64,000 bases of DNA from Neonectria sp. B-13 (GCA_002682825.1 NOKP01000006.1:1116001-1180000); one strand, 5' to 3'. Shown: positions 22,189 through 34,537, numbered from the stretch's first letter. Notes: generated by a model from the sequence alone, not told the origin. Translations and numbers: made by a program.

Positions 22189-23696
22189 ATGGATGAAATT
22201 TACCAGCAGATTGCCGGCTTCAACCCCCGCAAGTTCTCCCACTCCCCCGATGTGCTCTTCTTCGAAGTCACCGAGCTATGGCGCAGCGACGCTACCGGCG
22301 CCGTCAAGGCTCTTGACAGCACTATTCAGGTTCCAGCCGTACCTACTTGGCTCGCCGAGGAGTCGAGGGTCACCAAATCTGGCACCGAATCGTTGGTATT
22401 GCGCCTTGTTTGGACCGACCTTGATTTCGATAAGAAGACCGTCGGCCTTCCTAAGCCCGCTATGACATCTATCCTAGACAAGTTCGGTCTGGAGCTCGCT
22501 TACAACTATTCCCTAAGCTGCATCACCGGTATCAATGCTTTCCCTCCGAAGATTGTAGGATCAAATGTTGAGCAAGAGGCTTACGCTTTTTGCTACGCGC
22601 CTAAGCTTGCCTCTGTCTGGTCGCACAGTCGATTCAAGGACCCGGCCTCGCCACGCCAGTCTGCAACGTATGGCGTCGTTCTGGCCAAGGAGAAGCAGAA
22701 AAAGGTCTTGAAGACACTGCTTTACAGTAAATGGCAAACGAATTTTTCAACTCATGCCATGTTCCCGGCCTTTCTATATTCCTTCATGCTGAGCGCTGAG
22801 ATCGAGATGACTCTGGAAGGCATGAAGCGTCGCATCCAAGAGGTTGAAACGCGTACGGGATATGCGAGCTTTGAGACGAAGCGAAAAAGGGCTGCCTCGG
22901 GCGAGTTGGGCGTACTGTCGGCGGAGATGAGCGGCTTTGCATCCAGACTCGCTAGCGCGGAGAGGAAGAGCATGGCGCTTGAGAAGCTGATGGCGTTTGT
23001 TCTGGAACAATTGGGCGGGCAGGAAGCAACGGCAACTACAACAGCAGCGGCAACGGGAGCAACGGCAACGACCACAGAAACACCGGGAACGGCCCCGGAT
23101 GGAAATAGCCTCATGCGGAACCATACTACAGTACTCCAGCAACGCCTTGGCATGCAAGTCTTGGACAAGACTTACACACTGAAGCGGGTGCAAATTCAGA
23201 TCGAAGCTGTAAGTCACCTAATACGTCAAGCCGCGTATGTTTTCACAACTAAACTGACATGTTACCCTAGCTCGTCAATCTCATCGGCCAGCATGACAGC
23301 ATCAACAACACTGATATTGCGCTGTCAAGTCACCGTGACGCGTCATCGATGAAGACGTTGGCAGTGGTCACCATGTTCTTCCTCCCAGGCAGCTTCATCG
23401 CAGCGCTCTTTTCGACACCTTGCTTCGACTGGGATAGTGTCAACATGAGCGATGAGTCCTCCATTGGCGTCCCCTCCACTCCCCAGTTCAACCTGTACTG
23501 GGCCATCACAATCCCGATGACCGTTATCACGTTCTTACTGTACTTCGCCTGGTTGCAATTCCAAGCATACCAGCGGAAGAAGCCTCACGAGGAACCGACT
23601 GAGAAACAGCCTGAGGCTGATTTTGCAAATGAACAGGAGGCTGTGGAGGTAAAGTTGATTGCTAAGAGGAGGTTTACCAAGATAAGTTTGCTTTGA
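22189..23696 (+). CDS. CorA-like two-TM membrane protein of the fungal type
   Basis: Exons 22189-23208 and 23271-23696 (62 bp intron, GTAAGT, AAACTGAC branch, CCCTAG) encode 481 residues. The long soluble N-terminal part ends in helical stretches with a low-complexity Ala/Thr insert near residues 285-310. Two membrane helices sit near the C-terminus: TM1 ~367-389, preceded by the DASSMKTLAVVTMFFLPG signature, and TM2 ~415-436. That signature matches the large fungal group related to CorA/ZntB Mg2+ and Zn2+ transporters (PF01544). The GMN tripeptide that forms the CorA selectivity filter is not present after TM1 (FSTPCF follows), so Mg2+ transport should not be assumed. The start at 22189 is the first ATG of the frame. 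Confidence 0.82.
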
Positions 23697-24476
23697 TATC
23701 CTGGGTTGACATGGGACACTTTCTCAAGATGAGACTATTTATATTATGGTTAGAGGGAAACAGGTTGATTACCACCGCGAGAAGCGTGGGATGGGCGTTG
23801 TTTGGCGTTTGTGGGATTGACTGAGGTCGACTTAGATTAGTAGTAGTATGCATGTTGGGTTGGAGAGGATATGGGAAACTCGACGGATGATTTGATATAA
23901 TTTTATGGAGGGTACGATGTTCGTAACCGTCATCGGGAGGAATGCTGCATCGACCCTACCTTGACTACTTGATAATGACTTGACAAGAACTATTACCACC
24001 AACACCATCATCAGAATCGCCCAACAGAGTGGATCTAAACCGTCCGAGTGGTTTACCCTTCTGAAACAATTCTTGATTCCGAATCTCGATATCGATCTCT
24101 GTAATCTCGCTGTCCGCCTAGACACCTAATCTAAGAATAACCAGCCGAGACATTGGCGCCTAGCGTTTCCCTCCCCACATGACGCAATAACTCATTGGAC
24201 GAGCCCCCCTTCCTCTACAGTAGGTGCACACGCACCGGACCTGTTGTTCGTTGATTCTCCCGTCATTTTGACGACATTTCAGACCTCTTTCCTTCCACCA
24301 TCTGTGTCGCGTGGCGCGGCTCATTTCAGGCTCCAAGGCCCCACGGGGACGCTGGCCGCCCCCCGACACCTTAACTCCCACCAGCACCCTTGCTACTTAA
24401 TACAACGATTCCCTCTGTAACACATCTGAGCCAAGAACGACAAGTTACCACCGGCACAGCCGCTCGATTGGCGACA
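23697..24476. other. Intergenic between the CorA-like gene and CCZ1
   Basis: About 780 bp holding a 3' flank and the presumed CCZ1 promoter. No gene or structured RNA recognised. Confidence 0.6.
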
Positions 24477-26928
24477 ATGGTTGCTCCGTCTGCAACTTCG
24501 TCCAGCGCAACGGTCACTGCCCAGCTCGGCTTCCTCGCCATCTTCAACCCCTCTCTCGGCAACACAGACGAGACTATCGATGACCAAATTGTTTACTACG
24601 CCTCCATCGCCACCCAATCCTCCTCCCAAAAGCGCCGGCGCAGCCGTGGTCTCCCGACCAAGCATATCTCCCCGGAAGAACGCAATGAGCGCTTACGCCA
24701 GATCGGCCTTGCCCAGGGCATGGCTAGCTTTAGCCGCGGCTTCGCGGGCGGCGCGAGCCTAGATGTTATCGACACCGAGAAGTCGAGGGTGGTGCTCCAC
24801 GAGCTGGAGCCTGGATGGTGGATCCTAGCTGTGAGCCTCCCAGACTGGCTTCAAACCGTGGAACTCAACCACTAACCGTACTATTCAGAGTATCGACCTA
24901 ACGAAGGTACCCCTCCCTCCAAGACTGCCTACCAAAAACAGCGAGCCCGCCGACCCCAGATACGAATATTCAAGTCGTGAGATGAAGCCGTCCAACCTCC
25001 TTATGAGGGACCTTCTACGAGCACACAGCACCTTTCTTATGCATCACGGCTCCTCGTTGAGTGCTTTGTTTGTCCGAACCAAGCGTACCAAATTCGTCGC
25101 TATCTTGAGTCGCTACTGGGACCTTTTCCTCTCAACGTGGAACGTCATGTTGCATGGAAACCCGGCACGGGCCGTTTTTGGAGGAATAAACGTTGCCGCA
25201 TCAGGCGAACTCGGCGTTGGCGTTGGCGAGGAAGACCGTGGAAGTGGCGAGCGTGAGGTCTTGGAGGGACTGGTTGGGAGAATAGAGGGTCTCGTTGACT
25301 TGGTCGTATCTAAGTTTGGCGACTATGACCCTGATGCGCCGGAGTCCGCCCCAGGTGGTGAATCGCAGCCGTGGTTGGGGAGCGGCGAAGAGCCAGGGTC
25401 GGAAGATGGAGCCATCTTTTTGGGAACGGGTGCTCTCTCTAAGAAGTCTCTGAGAGACATAACGCACTGGATGGAGGATCTTTACACATGGGGAGAACAC
25501 GCTTACGGCGTCATCGAGAGCCCGACGTCGGTTCGTCGTGCAAAGAAGAGACGGGCAAGCAGAGTAACGAGCCAGAAACCCGTTCTGGATCAAGTGCCGG
25601 TAAATGATGTTGCTCAACCAACAAAACCCACAACAGAGGACGAGCAGCGGGCTTCCCCAGATGCATCGGCCACAGACACACCACAGTCCCAAGAGGCGGA
25701 AGATGGCAAGCTAGACAAGATGGTCAGCTACCTAAAGCTAGGTTACGGAACCTACTGGTCTTTACCAACCGGTTCAGGTGGCTCTGGCGACTCATCCAAG
25801 GAGTCACCGGGCGCAGAGACGCCCCAGCCTGGCAAACCCGATGTTGACGGTTCTTTAAAACACACCCGGCCATCTCTTGCTGGCCGCTCAATATCTTACG
25901 ACACCGCGGCGGGTCACTACCTCATCGGCCTGAAAGGGGACATTGAGGAGGATGGGGGTGGGGGGAGCGGCGGGGACGCGAGCCCCAGCTCGGACGGCTC
26001 AGACGTAGAGCATAACTCTCGCACCGTCCTTCGAACTGTCCATGTCGAGCTTGATAGCGAGGCCACCGGCCGCCCGGAAGCCACCATCATCCGTGACTTT
26101 GAGCATCCGGCGAGTATCCTCACTCAGTCACAGGTCATCGGAAACATGCTCCCCGGCTATGACTCGCACAACCTCAACAAGGCCATGAAGCTCCGCGTCG
26201 TCGTCTACGTGAACCGCCCCTTTGTCTTCGTCTTCCTCTTCCAACTGCGGACCGACTCTCTGGCTTGGGACTCCCTTTACCGTTCCCTTCATCACCAACT
26301 CGCACCCCTCCGAAAGTCCCTCCAGGCATCTGTGCAGTACCGCCCCGAACGGCCCGGTGCGGATGTTGGGGGCTCCGGGAACAATAGCATCTACGACCTT
26401 ATCTGGGACCCGGACGCTCTGACTGTTCACTCTTCCATCCCAAATATCCCAGAAAACTACGTTGCTCCAGCGCCCTGGTCCCGCCCGGACGCCATCAACA
26501 CGCATACTCATCTGCTCAACATTCACGCCGCTTCCCGCTCCCGTACCAACGCTCTCGAGCGCACCCAGAAGACAAATCGTGGCTGGTGGATCGTATGGAC
26601 GCGCCTCCTCGACCGCCAAGATGAAGCCGCGAGTGCGTCTAACATGAACTCCAATAACCTTTCTACCATCCACGAAGCCGGCTCTGACGCCGGCTCCTCC
26701 GAAACCCCTGATCACGATGAAGCTCCGTCCCTGGACTTGCGGGATAACGACTCCGCTCTCGCCATCGCTAAGGAAATATTCCTCATTCGTCGCGCGAGCG
26801 ACCACGTAGGATTCCGCGCCGCGTACGCCGACTCGTCCATGGGCGGTGGTGACGGTGCAGGCCGTTTAGTTCAGGGCATTGGTGTTGACACGCGTCGCTA
26901 CGTGGAGGGGCTCTTGAATTTGCTGTAA
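24477..26928 (+). CDS. ccz1: Vacuolar fusion protein Ccz1 (Mon1-Ccz1 Rab GEF subunit)
   Basis: Exons 24477-24830 and 24889-26928 (58 bp intron, GTGAGC, CACTAAC, TTCAG) encode 797 residues. The N-terminus has the longin-domain opening LGFLAIFNPSLG, then DQIVYYAS, and GWWILA joined across the splice to SIDLTKVPLP, as in fungal Ccz1 proteins. RYWDLFLSTWNVML follows. A long acidic and Ser/Gly-rich middle (about 190-360) separates this from the second longin-like region. The C-terminus reads KEIFLIRRASDHVGFR. With Mon1, Ccz1 activates the Rab7-type GTPase Ypt7 for endosome and autophagosome fusion with the vacuole. The splice junction within a conserved strand supports the model. Confidence 0.88.
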
Positions 26929-27718
26929 TCGTAGCTGAAGTTGTTCTCGTGGCCAGGTTAGATCAAGTTTTTGGGTATACCTAGGCTAGAAGCTCATTCG
27001 AATACGCATGAACAAATATTATTATTAGTATATTCAGCTGAATGCTCACGAGGACATGGGGAAATGACATTAACGGCATTTAGTACAAGCCAATTCAGCT
27101 AATCCGTAGCAGATTGCCTTGGGGTGGTCAGGGCTCAAATCGGGAAATTCGATGTCGCATTCGGGCTATTTCGTCATATGATGATTTCTTGAGTTGCAGG
27201 GGCTGATTCGGCTATGCTAAGCAGCCCAGCAACTAATTTCCAAAGGGCGGGAAAGCTTCACTCGTGAGGGAATGAGTCCACTAGCGTGACCAGGTGCTAA
27301 GATTTGATGCAAGTAACTGTTCCATTTGGTAGGTTTAAAGATCTCTATCAAACGGCTCTTAAGGTTATGTACAATTGAAATGAAGTGAAGTAAATCGAAC
27401 CCAACCCAAAAAGTCTATCAGCCTGAGGGAATCCAAACACCCAAATCCAAAAACGAAGGCAGGGGTGCTTCCATTGGTCCCAAGGCCGTTCTTTTCTGCT
27501 CACTCCCCGTCCTCCAAGGGGGTATAGCATTCCGAATCATGTAAAAAAGAAAGTATAAAAAAAGTCATAACCAAAAGAAGTCGTTTTGTATCGAGCAGGG
27601 AACGGACGTTCGTGGAGCTTCTGATGCACGTGTTCCCCAGATATTCATCTGTTCTCTTCTCTTCGGAACTTCGTATATGACAAGAATCTCAGCCATATCA
27701 ATGGTGTGGGCGAGAGGT
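26929..27718. other. Intergenic between convergent CCZ1 and the Asp f 7-like gene
   Basis: About 790 bp, relatively AT-rich. It holds both 3' flanks. No gene is recognised. Confidence 0.6.
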
Positions 27719-28672
27719 TTAGTTGAACCACCACTCAGCCTCGGTGCGGCCAGTGCCGAGGCCACCCCAAAGGGCCTCGTAAACCTTGCGGCTGACGTCA
27801 ATGTTGTCGTAGGCGCAGCCCATACACTTGTCCTTGACGGTGGCAGTGGCAGTCTTGCCGTTGGACTTGATGGTGATAGTCTGGCCACACATGGGGTTGC
27901 CGTTGGACTGAGTGCCCATGAGAAGGTGAGAGAGGGCCACGATGTTCTCGGTATCGTCCTTGCCTGAGTCGTCGTCTCCACAGGCTCCCAAGCCGACATC
28001 ATAGTAGGTGAGATCACCGGAGTGAGAGTCGCTGCCTCCGCCGGAGCCGCCTTCGGAACCACCGTCATCGGAAGCGGCGGAAGTAGAGGCGACAGGGGCG
28101 ACATAGGTGCTAGTGGGAGCGACATAGATAGACGTAGGAGCAACGTAAACAGAGGTCGTGGTGGGCTTAGGCTTGACGTACTCCTTAGTGGTGGACTCAG
28201 GCTCCTCAGTGGTGGACTCGGGCTCCTCAGCAACAGAAGTGGTGGTCTCCTCAGGGGCAACGTAGACAGAAGTCGAGGTGGCGAAGGTGGTGGAGGTGGT
28301 GGGAGCAATGTAGACGGAAGTGGTGGTGGTGGTGGGCTCAGGCGCAACGTACTCAGACGTGGTGGTGGTGGAGGTAGTGGAGGTAGTGGTGGTGGTGGGC
28401 TTCTTCTTCTTCTTGTGGATAGGAGAAGCAGAGGTCTCGATGAAGTTGGCCTTGTCAGTGGTGGAGGTGGGCTGCTCCTCGCCGGGAGTGACCCAGACGG
28501 TGGTGGTGCTGTCGACGAGCTTGGTGACGTACTGGGTCTCCGTCACCCACTCGACCTCGGTGACGAGGGCGCGCTTCTCGTGGAGCTGCTCGTGGCGGCG
28601 GTTGTGGGTGCCATGGGGCTGGGCGACGGCGACAGCGGCGAGGAAGGCCGAGGCGACGGTGAAGGACTTCAT
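27719..28672 (-). CDS. Secreted Asp f 7-like protein: Ser/Thr-rich linker and RlpA-like double-psi beta-barrel
   Basis: A single exon encodes 317 residues. A signal peptide is clear ([18 protein letters not shown]). A basic patch of His/Arg and a KKKKK run precede a long Thr/Ser-rich linker with repeats of SVYVAP and STTEEPE, likely O-mannosylated. The C-terminal ~110 residues form the RlpA/expansin-type barrel, with [12 protein letters not shown], the [12 protein letters not shown] motif, and [14 protein letters not shown]. It ends in [16 protein letters not shown]. This domain defines the Aspergillus allergen Asp f 7 and related fungal wall proteins. They resemble expansins, but catalytic activity is not established. 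A large promoter of over 2 kb lies upstream. Confidence 0.9.
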   Translation of the reverse strand: MKSFTVASAFLAAVAVAQPHGTHNRRHEQLHEKRALVTEVEWVTETQYVTKLVDSTTTVWVTPGEEQPTSTTDKANFIETSASPIHKKKKKPTTTTTSTTSTTTTSEYVAPEPTTTTTSVYIAPTTSTTFATSTSVYVAPEETTTSVAEEPESTTEEPESTTKEYVKPKPTTTSVYVAPTSIYVAPTSTYVAPVASTSAASDDGGSEGGSGGGSDSHSGDLTYYDVGLGACGDDDSGKDDTENIVALSHLLMGTQSNGNPMCGQTITIKSNGKTATATVKDKCMGCAYDNIDVSRKVYEALWGGLGTGRTEAEWWFN

Positions 28673-31069
28673 GTTGAAGGATGTGTTTTGTTGTTTCTAG
28701 ATGCTTGTGGTATATGTTACGTCTCAGTGGACGAGAGGGGGTATCTCAGTTCGGTGCAAGAGGCACGGTGTGAAGGACAGTAAGTGAGTAGGCAAGGATC
28801 TGTTCAACAGAAATGACCTTGCTACGTAAGGATGGAAGTAGAAAATGAGTGGACGATGGAGTCTCAAAGCTTGAGGGAATGTGAGTGCTTGGAGGAGAGA
28901 CGAAGATGGAGAGAGAGAGGGAGAGAGTCCTGCCAGAGGGAATGAGTGGTGTTTGAACTTGAACGAGTTCGTGGGTGGTGAGGAAACAAAACAAGCGAGA
29001 AAGGGTAAGCTACTCAAGGGAGGAGGAGACGGTTCTAATAGAACATACGCCTCGCCGCATCCTTACGTATTGGCCTCATGCTAGCTGTTCAACGCTGGGC
29101 TTCTAGCGAGGGAGCCCGCGGGGCTAAACAAGGGCCAGGACGGGTCACAAACGAACAATAAGCCTTGGCTCTCCGCTCTCGACTGCTCAGCTCCAGTCAG
29201 GGCCTGGGCTGAAGCAGGAAAGGGGAGACATGTTTGTGCGTCGGTCGCTGACGATCCGTTGACATCGGGCATGTAGTCCGTACAATGTACATACCACACA
29301 GCTCAGGTACGGATACCCGATGGAAGTACCCCGGTACCTTCCTAGAAGGGTAGATTGGCTCCCAACCCCGGCAACCTCATCCCGGCCCCTGACGGTACGT
29401 ATCCGGCCATGATGGGGACACGCGTGGTTTTTTTCAGCCAGCTTTGCCGGCTAGGGCAACCAGCCCCGTTTTTGTTTTTGAGGTGGGAGGGAGGAGGACC
29501 GAGGACACGGCAGGCCTTGGCACGGCCGTGGCGACATCGCCCTGCCATTCGTCCAATGACCCAGGCTCATGCAGCATTGGGATCTACCGGCGTACTGAAG
29601 CCAAGCAGGTCGAAGGGGGCCTAGCGGAAGGGGGGAAACCGCCGGGGCTCCATGGCCATGGAGGGTGAGCAACAGGGGCGGCCGTGGCATCATCCATCGG
29701 GGAGTAACGTGCTGCTGGAAGGGCCGTCGTCTAGGTGCTGGACGACAGAGCGTCCAGAGAGTGAGTCCGACTGCGGGCCATCCAACGAACCAGACGTGCT
29801 TCCTCAGGTTTCAGAGCACGCACGAAGAGTAAGCGACAGGCACGAGGTCGTCCAAGTGGTCCGACGAAAAGTCGAAAACCATATTCTCTCATCTCATCCC
29901 GCCATGATTGGATATTGCTGCTGCACGGAACGGACTCGCTGTCAGCCTCTGAGTTTAGCATGTAAGGTACCGGACCGTTGTCCGTCCGAGGGGCGCCCAA
30001 TGGGCTGCCTCGGGTGCCTGAGCCAGAGCGGGATTTCTGAGTTCTCACAAGTCCTAGCAGTAGTCGAGGCCAATCCAGAGCAAGATGGTCGTCCTGCCTG
30101 CAGAAGGGGCTGGCTGGTGGCGGTGGTCCGTGAGTAGTGGTGAGGAGTGGTGAGCTGGTGAAATCCGCCGGTGGGTGGGTGGGTGCGTGGATACGGACGG
30201 TGGAGCTGGGGTGTGGAGAAGCCATGAAACGGAACCGGGTGCGAGCTACTCCATTCACCGACCACTCACCACTGCTACGGTGCCACCTCACAGCCCCCGA
30301 ACAGTTAGCGGGGGAGAGCCGGTACCAGGGGATGGAAGGGAAAAAGTCTTCTCTCTCGTCGCCTGCGTCAAGCTTTTCGCCCTCCAAGACGCGGTGTGCC
30401 GACGGCCGCTCCGTAAACATGTGGGACGTATGAAGTAGATCGTAACGGTGCCACAGCATATCGGTAGATGCTGTGTTGCAGGCTGGTGACTCAGGCATCC
30501 GTTAACGTCAAGACGGCCGCCCATCGGCATGTGGTTGCGCAATTGAAGGGTGCGGGTTGGCGGGCTCTGCCATCCTTCCCGCCTCCCATCCGCCCCCCCC
30601 CTCCATTCCAGCGTTCCCGTCAAGGAGAACCGGCTCCAGGGGAGATGAGTGAGGAATACGGGCACCGCCTGGTCCCTCCCTCTCTGCACAGCCCCTCTTC
30701 CAAGCCTCTCCCCTGCTGTAATTAAGCCAAGCACGGAAAGACACCAGCAGCCGTAGGTACAGACTGGCTTGCTGTCATCGTCCAGAACTTTGTCGAAAAT
30801 AGCATCTGTTGGTCGGCGGGCAGGAGGAGGCTCTGGTAAGGGCCGCTGTCGTCAGCACGCAGGCTCCCTCTGTGGTTGAAATGTTGGCCCAACAGTCGGC
30901 TTGGTCCGCATAACCCCAGGGTGCCAAGCCATTGGTCCTGGCCATTGTCCCGATTGACAGCTGGTTGGTCACGTACCTGCGGCCGGATGGATCGATCGAA
31001 GGATCAAAGCGATGGACAGGAGGGCCACCACGTTGCGCCCTCCTGTTGGTTCGCGCCTGACCTCCGCCT
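28673..31069. other. Large intergenic region upstream of the Asp f 7-like gene
   Basis: About 2.4 kb with no recognised gene. The purine-rich plus strand at about 28880-29010 is the CT-rich leader of the Asp f 7-like gene read in antisense. Overlapping open frames of 150-255 codons around 29650-30500 lie on both strands and show no domain, signal peptide or family motif. I treat them as chance frames in GC-rich DNA. Confidence 0.5.
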
Positions 31070-31865
31070 TATGAATTGTGTTGGTTGTGAATCTGTACCG
31101 ATCACTTGGTTTTGGCATCCTTCGTTGATTGATTAGCTCGTGCCTAACCGCCCAAAAGAGTTGTGTTGGTTGTCCTCAAAGCATTCGTCCCGGTAACTTG
31201 GTTTTGGCATTCTCCATTTGGCTCGTGCCTAACCGCCATCAGTCATCTTAAGCTCGTTCAAAAGAGCGGTGTTGGCTGTGAACGAAGTATTTGTCCCGGT
31301 AACTTGGGTTGCTATCCCCCATTCAGCTTGTGCCTAACCGCCATCGGCCATCGCGAGGTCGTCTGAAACAGTTGTGGTGAATATTCGTTCCGGCAACTTG
31401 GTTTTGGTATCCTTTGCTTAGCTCATGTTTAGCCGCCACCATCACAAGCTCAGCCAAAGGGTTCTGTTGGCGGTGTACGAAGTATCCGTCCCGGCAACTT
31501 GGGTTTGACAGCATCCATTCAGATCGTGCCTAACCGCCATCAACCATCACAAGGTCATCTAAAACGGATGTATTGGTTGTATCTGAATATTCGACCCGGC
31601 AACTTGGGTTCGGCATCCTTTACTTAGCCCATGTTTGGCCGCCGCCGTCATAAGCTCGACCAAAGGGTTATGTTGGCGGTGTACGAAGTATCCGTCCCGG
31701 CAACTTGGGTTTGACATCCTCCATTCAGATCGTGCCTAACCGCCATCAACCATCACAGGGTCGTCTGAAACAGTTGTATTGGTTGTATATGAATATTCGT
31801 CCCGGCAACTTCGGTTCGGCATCCTCCATTTGACTCATACCTAAACGCCGCCAGAAGTGTTGTTA
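31070..31865. repeat. Imperfect tandem array, ~100 bp monomers with a 206 bp higher-order period
   Basis: Eight degenerate units are anchored by CCCGGCAACTTGG (or close variants) at about 31097, 31189, 31295, 31389, 31490, 31595, 31696 and 31801, so spacing is 92-106 bp. Other shared blocks are CGTGCCTAACCGCCATCA and GTTGGCGGTGTACG. The last four intervals alternate between two types. The dimers repeat at exactly 206 bp (31389 to 31595, 31490 to 31696, 31595 to 31801) with visibly higher similarity than neighbouring monomers. The array ends about 60 bp beyond the stop codon of the EFM6-like gene. Unit lengths are not multiples of three, and stops occur in all frames, so it is non-coding. Confidence 0.9.
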
Positions 31866-31924
31866 GGAGAAGATGCAGATGCGCACAGCATCCCCAAAAC
31901 GCCAGATGGTGGAGGAACATGGCG

Positions 31925-32946
31925 TTAAGCCGAAACACTTTGTATTCTACTGCCGCCATTTATCACCAATCGGGTGATGCTATTTCCCTTGCCGGTCTTC
32001 TGCTGGCCAGTGCGGCTGGCAAAGGAGAAGAGGAAGAGGCCTTGGCGCTGGAACACTGGCCGGTCCTCGTCCAATATCTCTTCCACCTGGAACGCCTTCT
32101 TAGCCATCTTGACGAAGTGCATATCCGCTCGTCTCCTCTTCTTGAAGCAGAAGTACACAATGGCGGCCGGGTTTAGCTCCAGCAAGGCCTTGAGCGTTGT
32201 CATCAAGAGCGGAAACGCTGGCTCAAAGTACACGCACTCGCCGGCTATGATCACATCGGGCTTCTGCTCCAACACAGAGGCTGGAAGAGGCTCACCCCTA
32301 GAACATGGATAGGGCACATTAGTCAGGCGTCACATCCACCAACCGGGGGTTACGTAGTATACGACGGGGAGCCGGAACAACATGGGTGGGAACGTACCAG
32401 TTCAGCACCATGGCTTGGGCTTTCGCTCCAAGCTGATTCAGCTTTATGTTGTGCTGCATCAATTCAAGCATTTCATTTTGATCTGTCACCAACAGCGGGT
32501 TCTGGAGCTCGCATTCGAGGGCTACAGCAAGCCCGACGAGGCCGCCTCCGGCCCCAAGTTCCAGTCTGAGACTCAAGGTCAGCACGTCGGCGCCTCCTCC
32601 GGCATAGTGTGCCCCGGGAAACGATGCATGCAACAGCGAAGACAACATGGGACATGTTGCATGAAAAGAGGGGGTCAATTTGAGGCAACAGAAGCAGAAC
32701 TAACATTCGCGCACTCTTGAGGCGATCTTGGTGGTACCGCAACATGTGTTTGCCAAGAACCATGCCAGCTGGCCATGTCTGGCCACCGCATCCCGACCTC
32801 ACATCCTCCCGGAGCAGGAGTGGCTGCGATAGAACGCCGTCGAAGTCGACGCGCGCTACACCGATGGACTTGAGGGTCGGCAGCGGGGTGAGATCCTCGC
32901 TGATGAAGACTGGGCCCAACAAAAGCGATTGGAGTGGACTGCTCAT
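31925..32946 (-). CDS. EFM6: EFM6/METTL21-like protein-lysine N-methyltransferase
   Basis: Three minus-strand exons, 32946-32705, 32565-32398 and 32297-31925, are separated by introns of 139 bp (GTTAGT, GTGCTGAC, CTCAG) and 100 bp (GTACGT, TTCTAG). They encode 260 residues. The first splice creates ILELGAGGG (~81-89), the SAM-binding motif I. LVTDQNE (~106-112) is the acidic loop after the second strand. The second splice rebuilds the LNWGEPLP block. AGECVYFEP (~155-163) and YFCFKKRRRADM (~185) are typical of the seven-beta-strand lysine methyltransferases near yeast Efm6, which methylates eEF1A. The family usually stops soon after RQGLFLFSF; here about 30 basic and Ser/Gly residues follow. 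This may be a genuine tail or a missed 3' intron. Confidence 0.85.
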
Positions 32947-34537
32947 CGTTGGCGAGTGTACACGAGAGTCGTGTTTTTGGTGGGGTTGGGCGTCGACGGA
33001 CTGTCTGCCGATGACGGAGACAATGCCAGGGACAGAGATGAGACTACCTACCTAAGGTATGGACGTGATGATTATGACGAGGATGGGCGTTAAGGGTGAA
33101 GGTCGAGCCGGATGTCGAGGGAGCAGCGAGGGCTGAAAGCATGCAGAAGGGTAACCGGACGTTTGTGGATGAAGTTTTATTGCGGAAATGGAAGCGAACG
33201 ACCGTCTTGGGATGACTTCGCTCCTCCCCGCTATCGCTACCTACCCGCTGATGTCTATCAACTTTAAGACCAGGGCAGGGCCAACCAGGAAAGGTTAAGG
33301 TATCTCTGAATTGGCAGTCGCAGCTCCATTGCTGCCAGTTCCACTTCCACTTCTATACCGACCTCAACCACCTCTACCGCCACCGCCTCTTCACATCCTT
33401 CTTGCTGCTGCTGCTGCCTGGGCTGCACTGCCAACTCCTCTTTCCTTGGTTGCTGATGCAATCCAGACTCTAATGGACCCTGTTTTTGGGAGTCTTCGCC
33501 AATCGCCCTGGTGTCGCCTTAGCTTCAAAAGAGGAGCCAATTCTCAATTGGTCGGCTCCCTTTAAGAGACTTGAGAGACTAATGACGAGCACGTAAAACC
33601 CTCCGAGTCATACTCGCTGCAGCGATAAGGGTTCCTGCCGCCCTCAGTCAAGGCTCTTGAACCGGCCTATCAAGCTGGTTGGACGAATGTCTACGGCCGG
33701 CAGTGTGGAGAGAGGTTTCAACGGCAGCAAGTGGCAACGGCCAAGGGCTTGCAGAACGTCTCCTTCCAATACTCGGCCCTTGGCTCAATTTGGCATGGTT
33801 CCACATTGGACCACGGCTCCATCAAACCATTGAATTCTGCCCTTGATGATGCTAATCTTCACTGGCGATGTAGTCAATACTGACTGCACTATCAATCCCC
33901 TTCATATCATTACCATCAATCAAGCCGCAACTCGGAGCATTTCTCCATATCACCCCCCTTCCATTTTACGACGGGGCTGTTCTACCCCTCACGACTTAAA
34001 GTGATCACATAGTCATCCTGATCCAGATGTCTCACCAGGTTCTCTGCCAAAACCCCAAGAGGGCGAGCCTCCCTCAGGAATGTGACCACCGCGATGCCAG
34101 CCTCAGATGAGCGCTCTTGTACCCTCCCCCGCCACATCTCTACTACCAGTACCCTTGGCGCCGCTTCTGACTGAGACAGATTGCCTCTGGTCGTTATGGA
34201 CATGGGAGTCTGCGCACCAATCGCCCGGCCACATTGTCTCTAAGTCTCTATCCGGCCATCTAACAATGGCCCGGTGGAGCGATTATACAGGAATGAAGGG
34301 TGCGATATTCCTCGGTAGCAAGCTGCTATCCCGCCAGCCATCGAGATGCCTGTAACGATATGCCTTGGTGCGCCTTCACACAATACCGTAGTCTTCTCCG
34401 CCTTGACTCCTGCTCTTCTTCTTCTTCTTCCTTTCTTACTCTTACACTGCGTCTGCCGCCGACTCCTCGTTTGATGGCGTCTTGAATCCATTCCAACTTC
34501 ACCATACAAGCCTTCGACGGCACGATATCGTGCTATC
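32947..34537. other. Intergenic between divergent EFM6-like and AXL2-like genes
   Basis: About 1.6 kb with no recognised gene. The short Pro/Ala-rich frame at 33311-33565 and its antisense Gln-rich partner are low-complexity artefacts. The region likely carries both promoters and the pyrimidine-rich AXL2 leader. Confidence 0.55.

Noticed and set aside
29731..30498. 255-codon minus-strand frame in the large spacer
   Set aside because: The opposite strand is also open for 161 codons, the translation is featureless, and there is no splice or homology support. Chance in GC-rich DNA is likelier.
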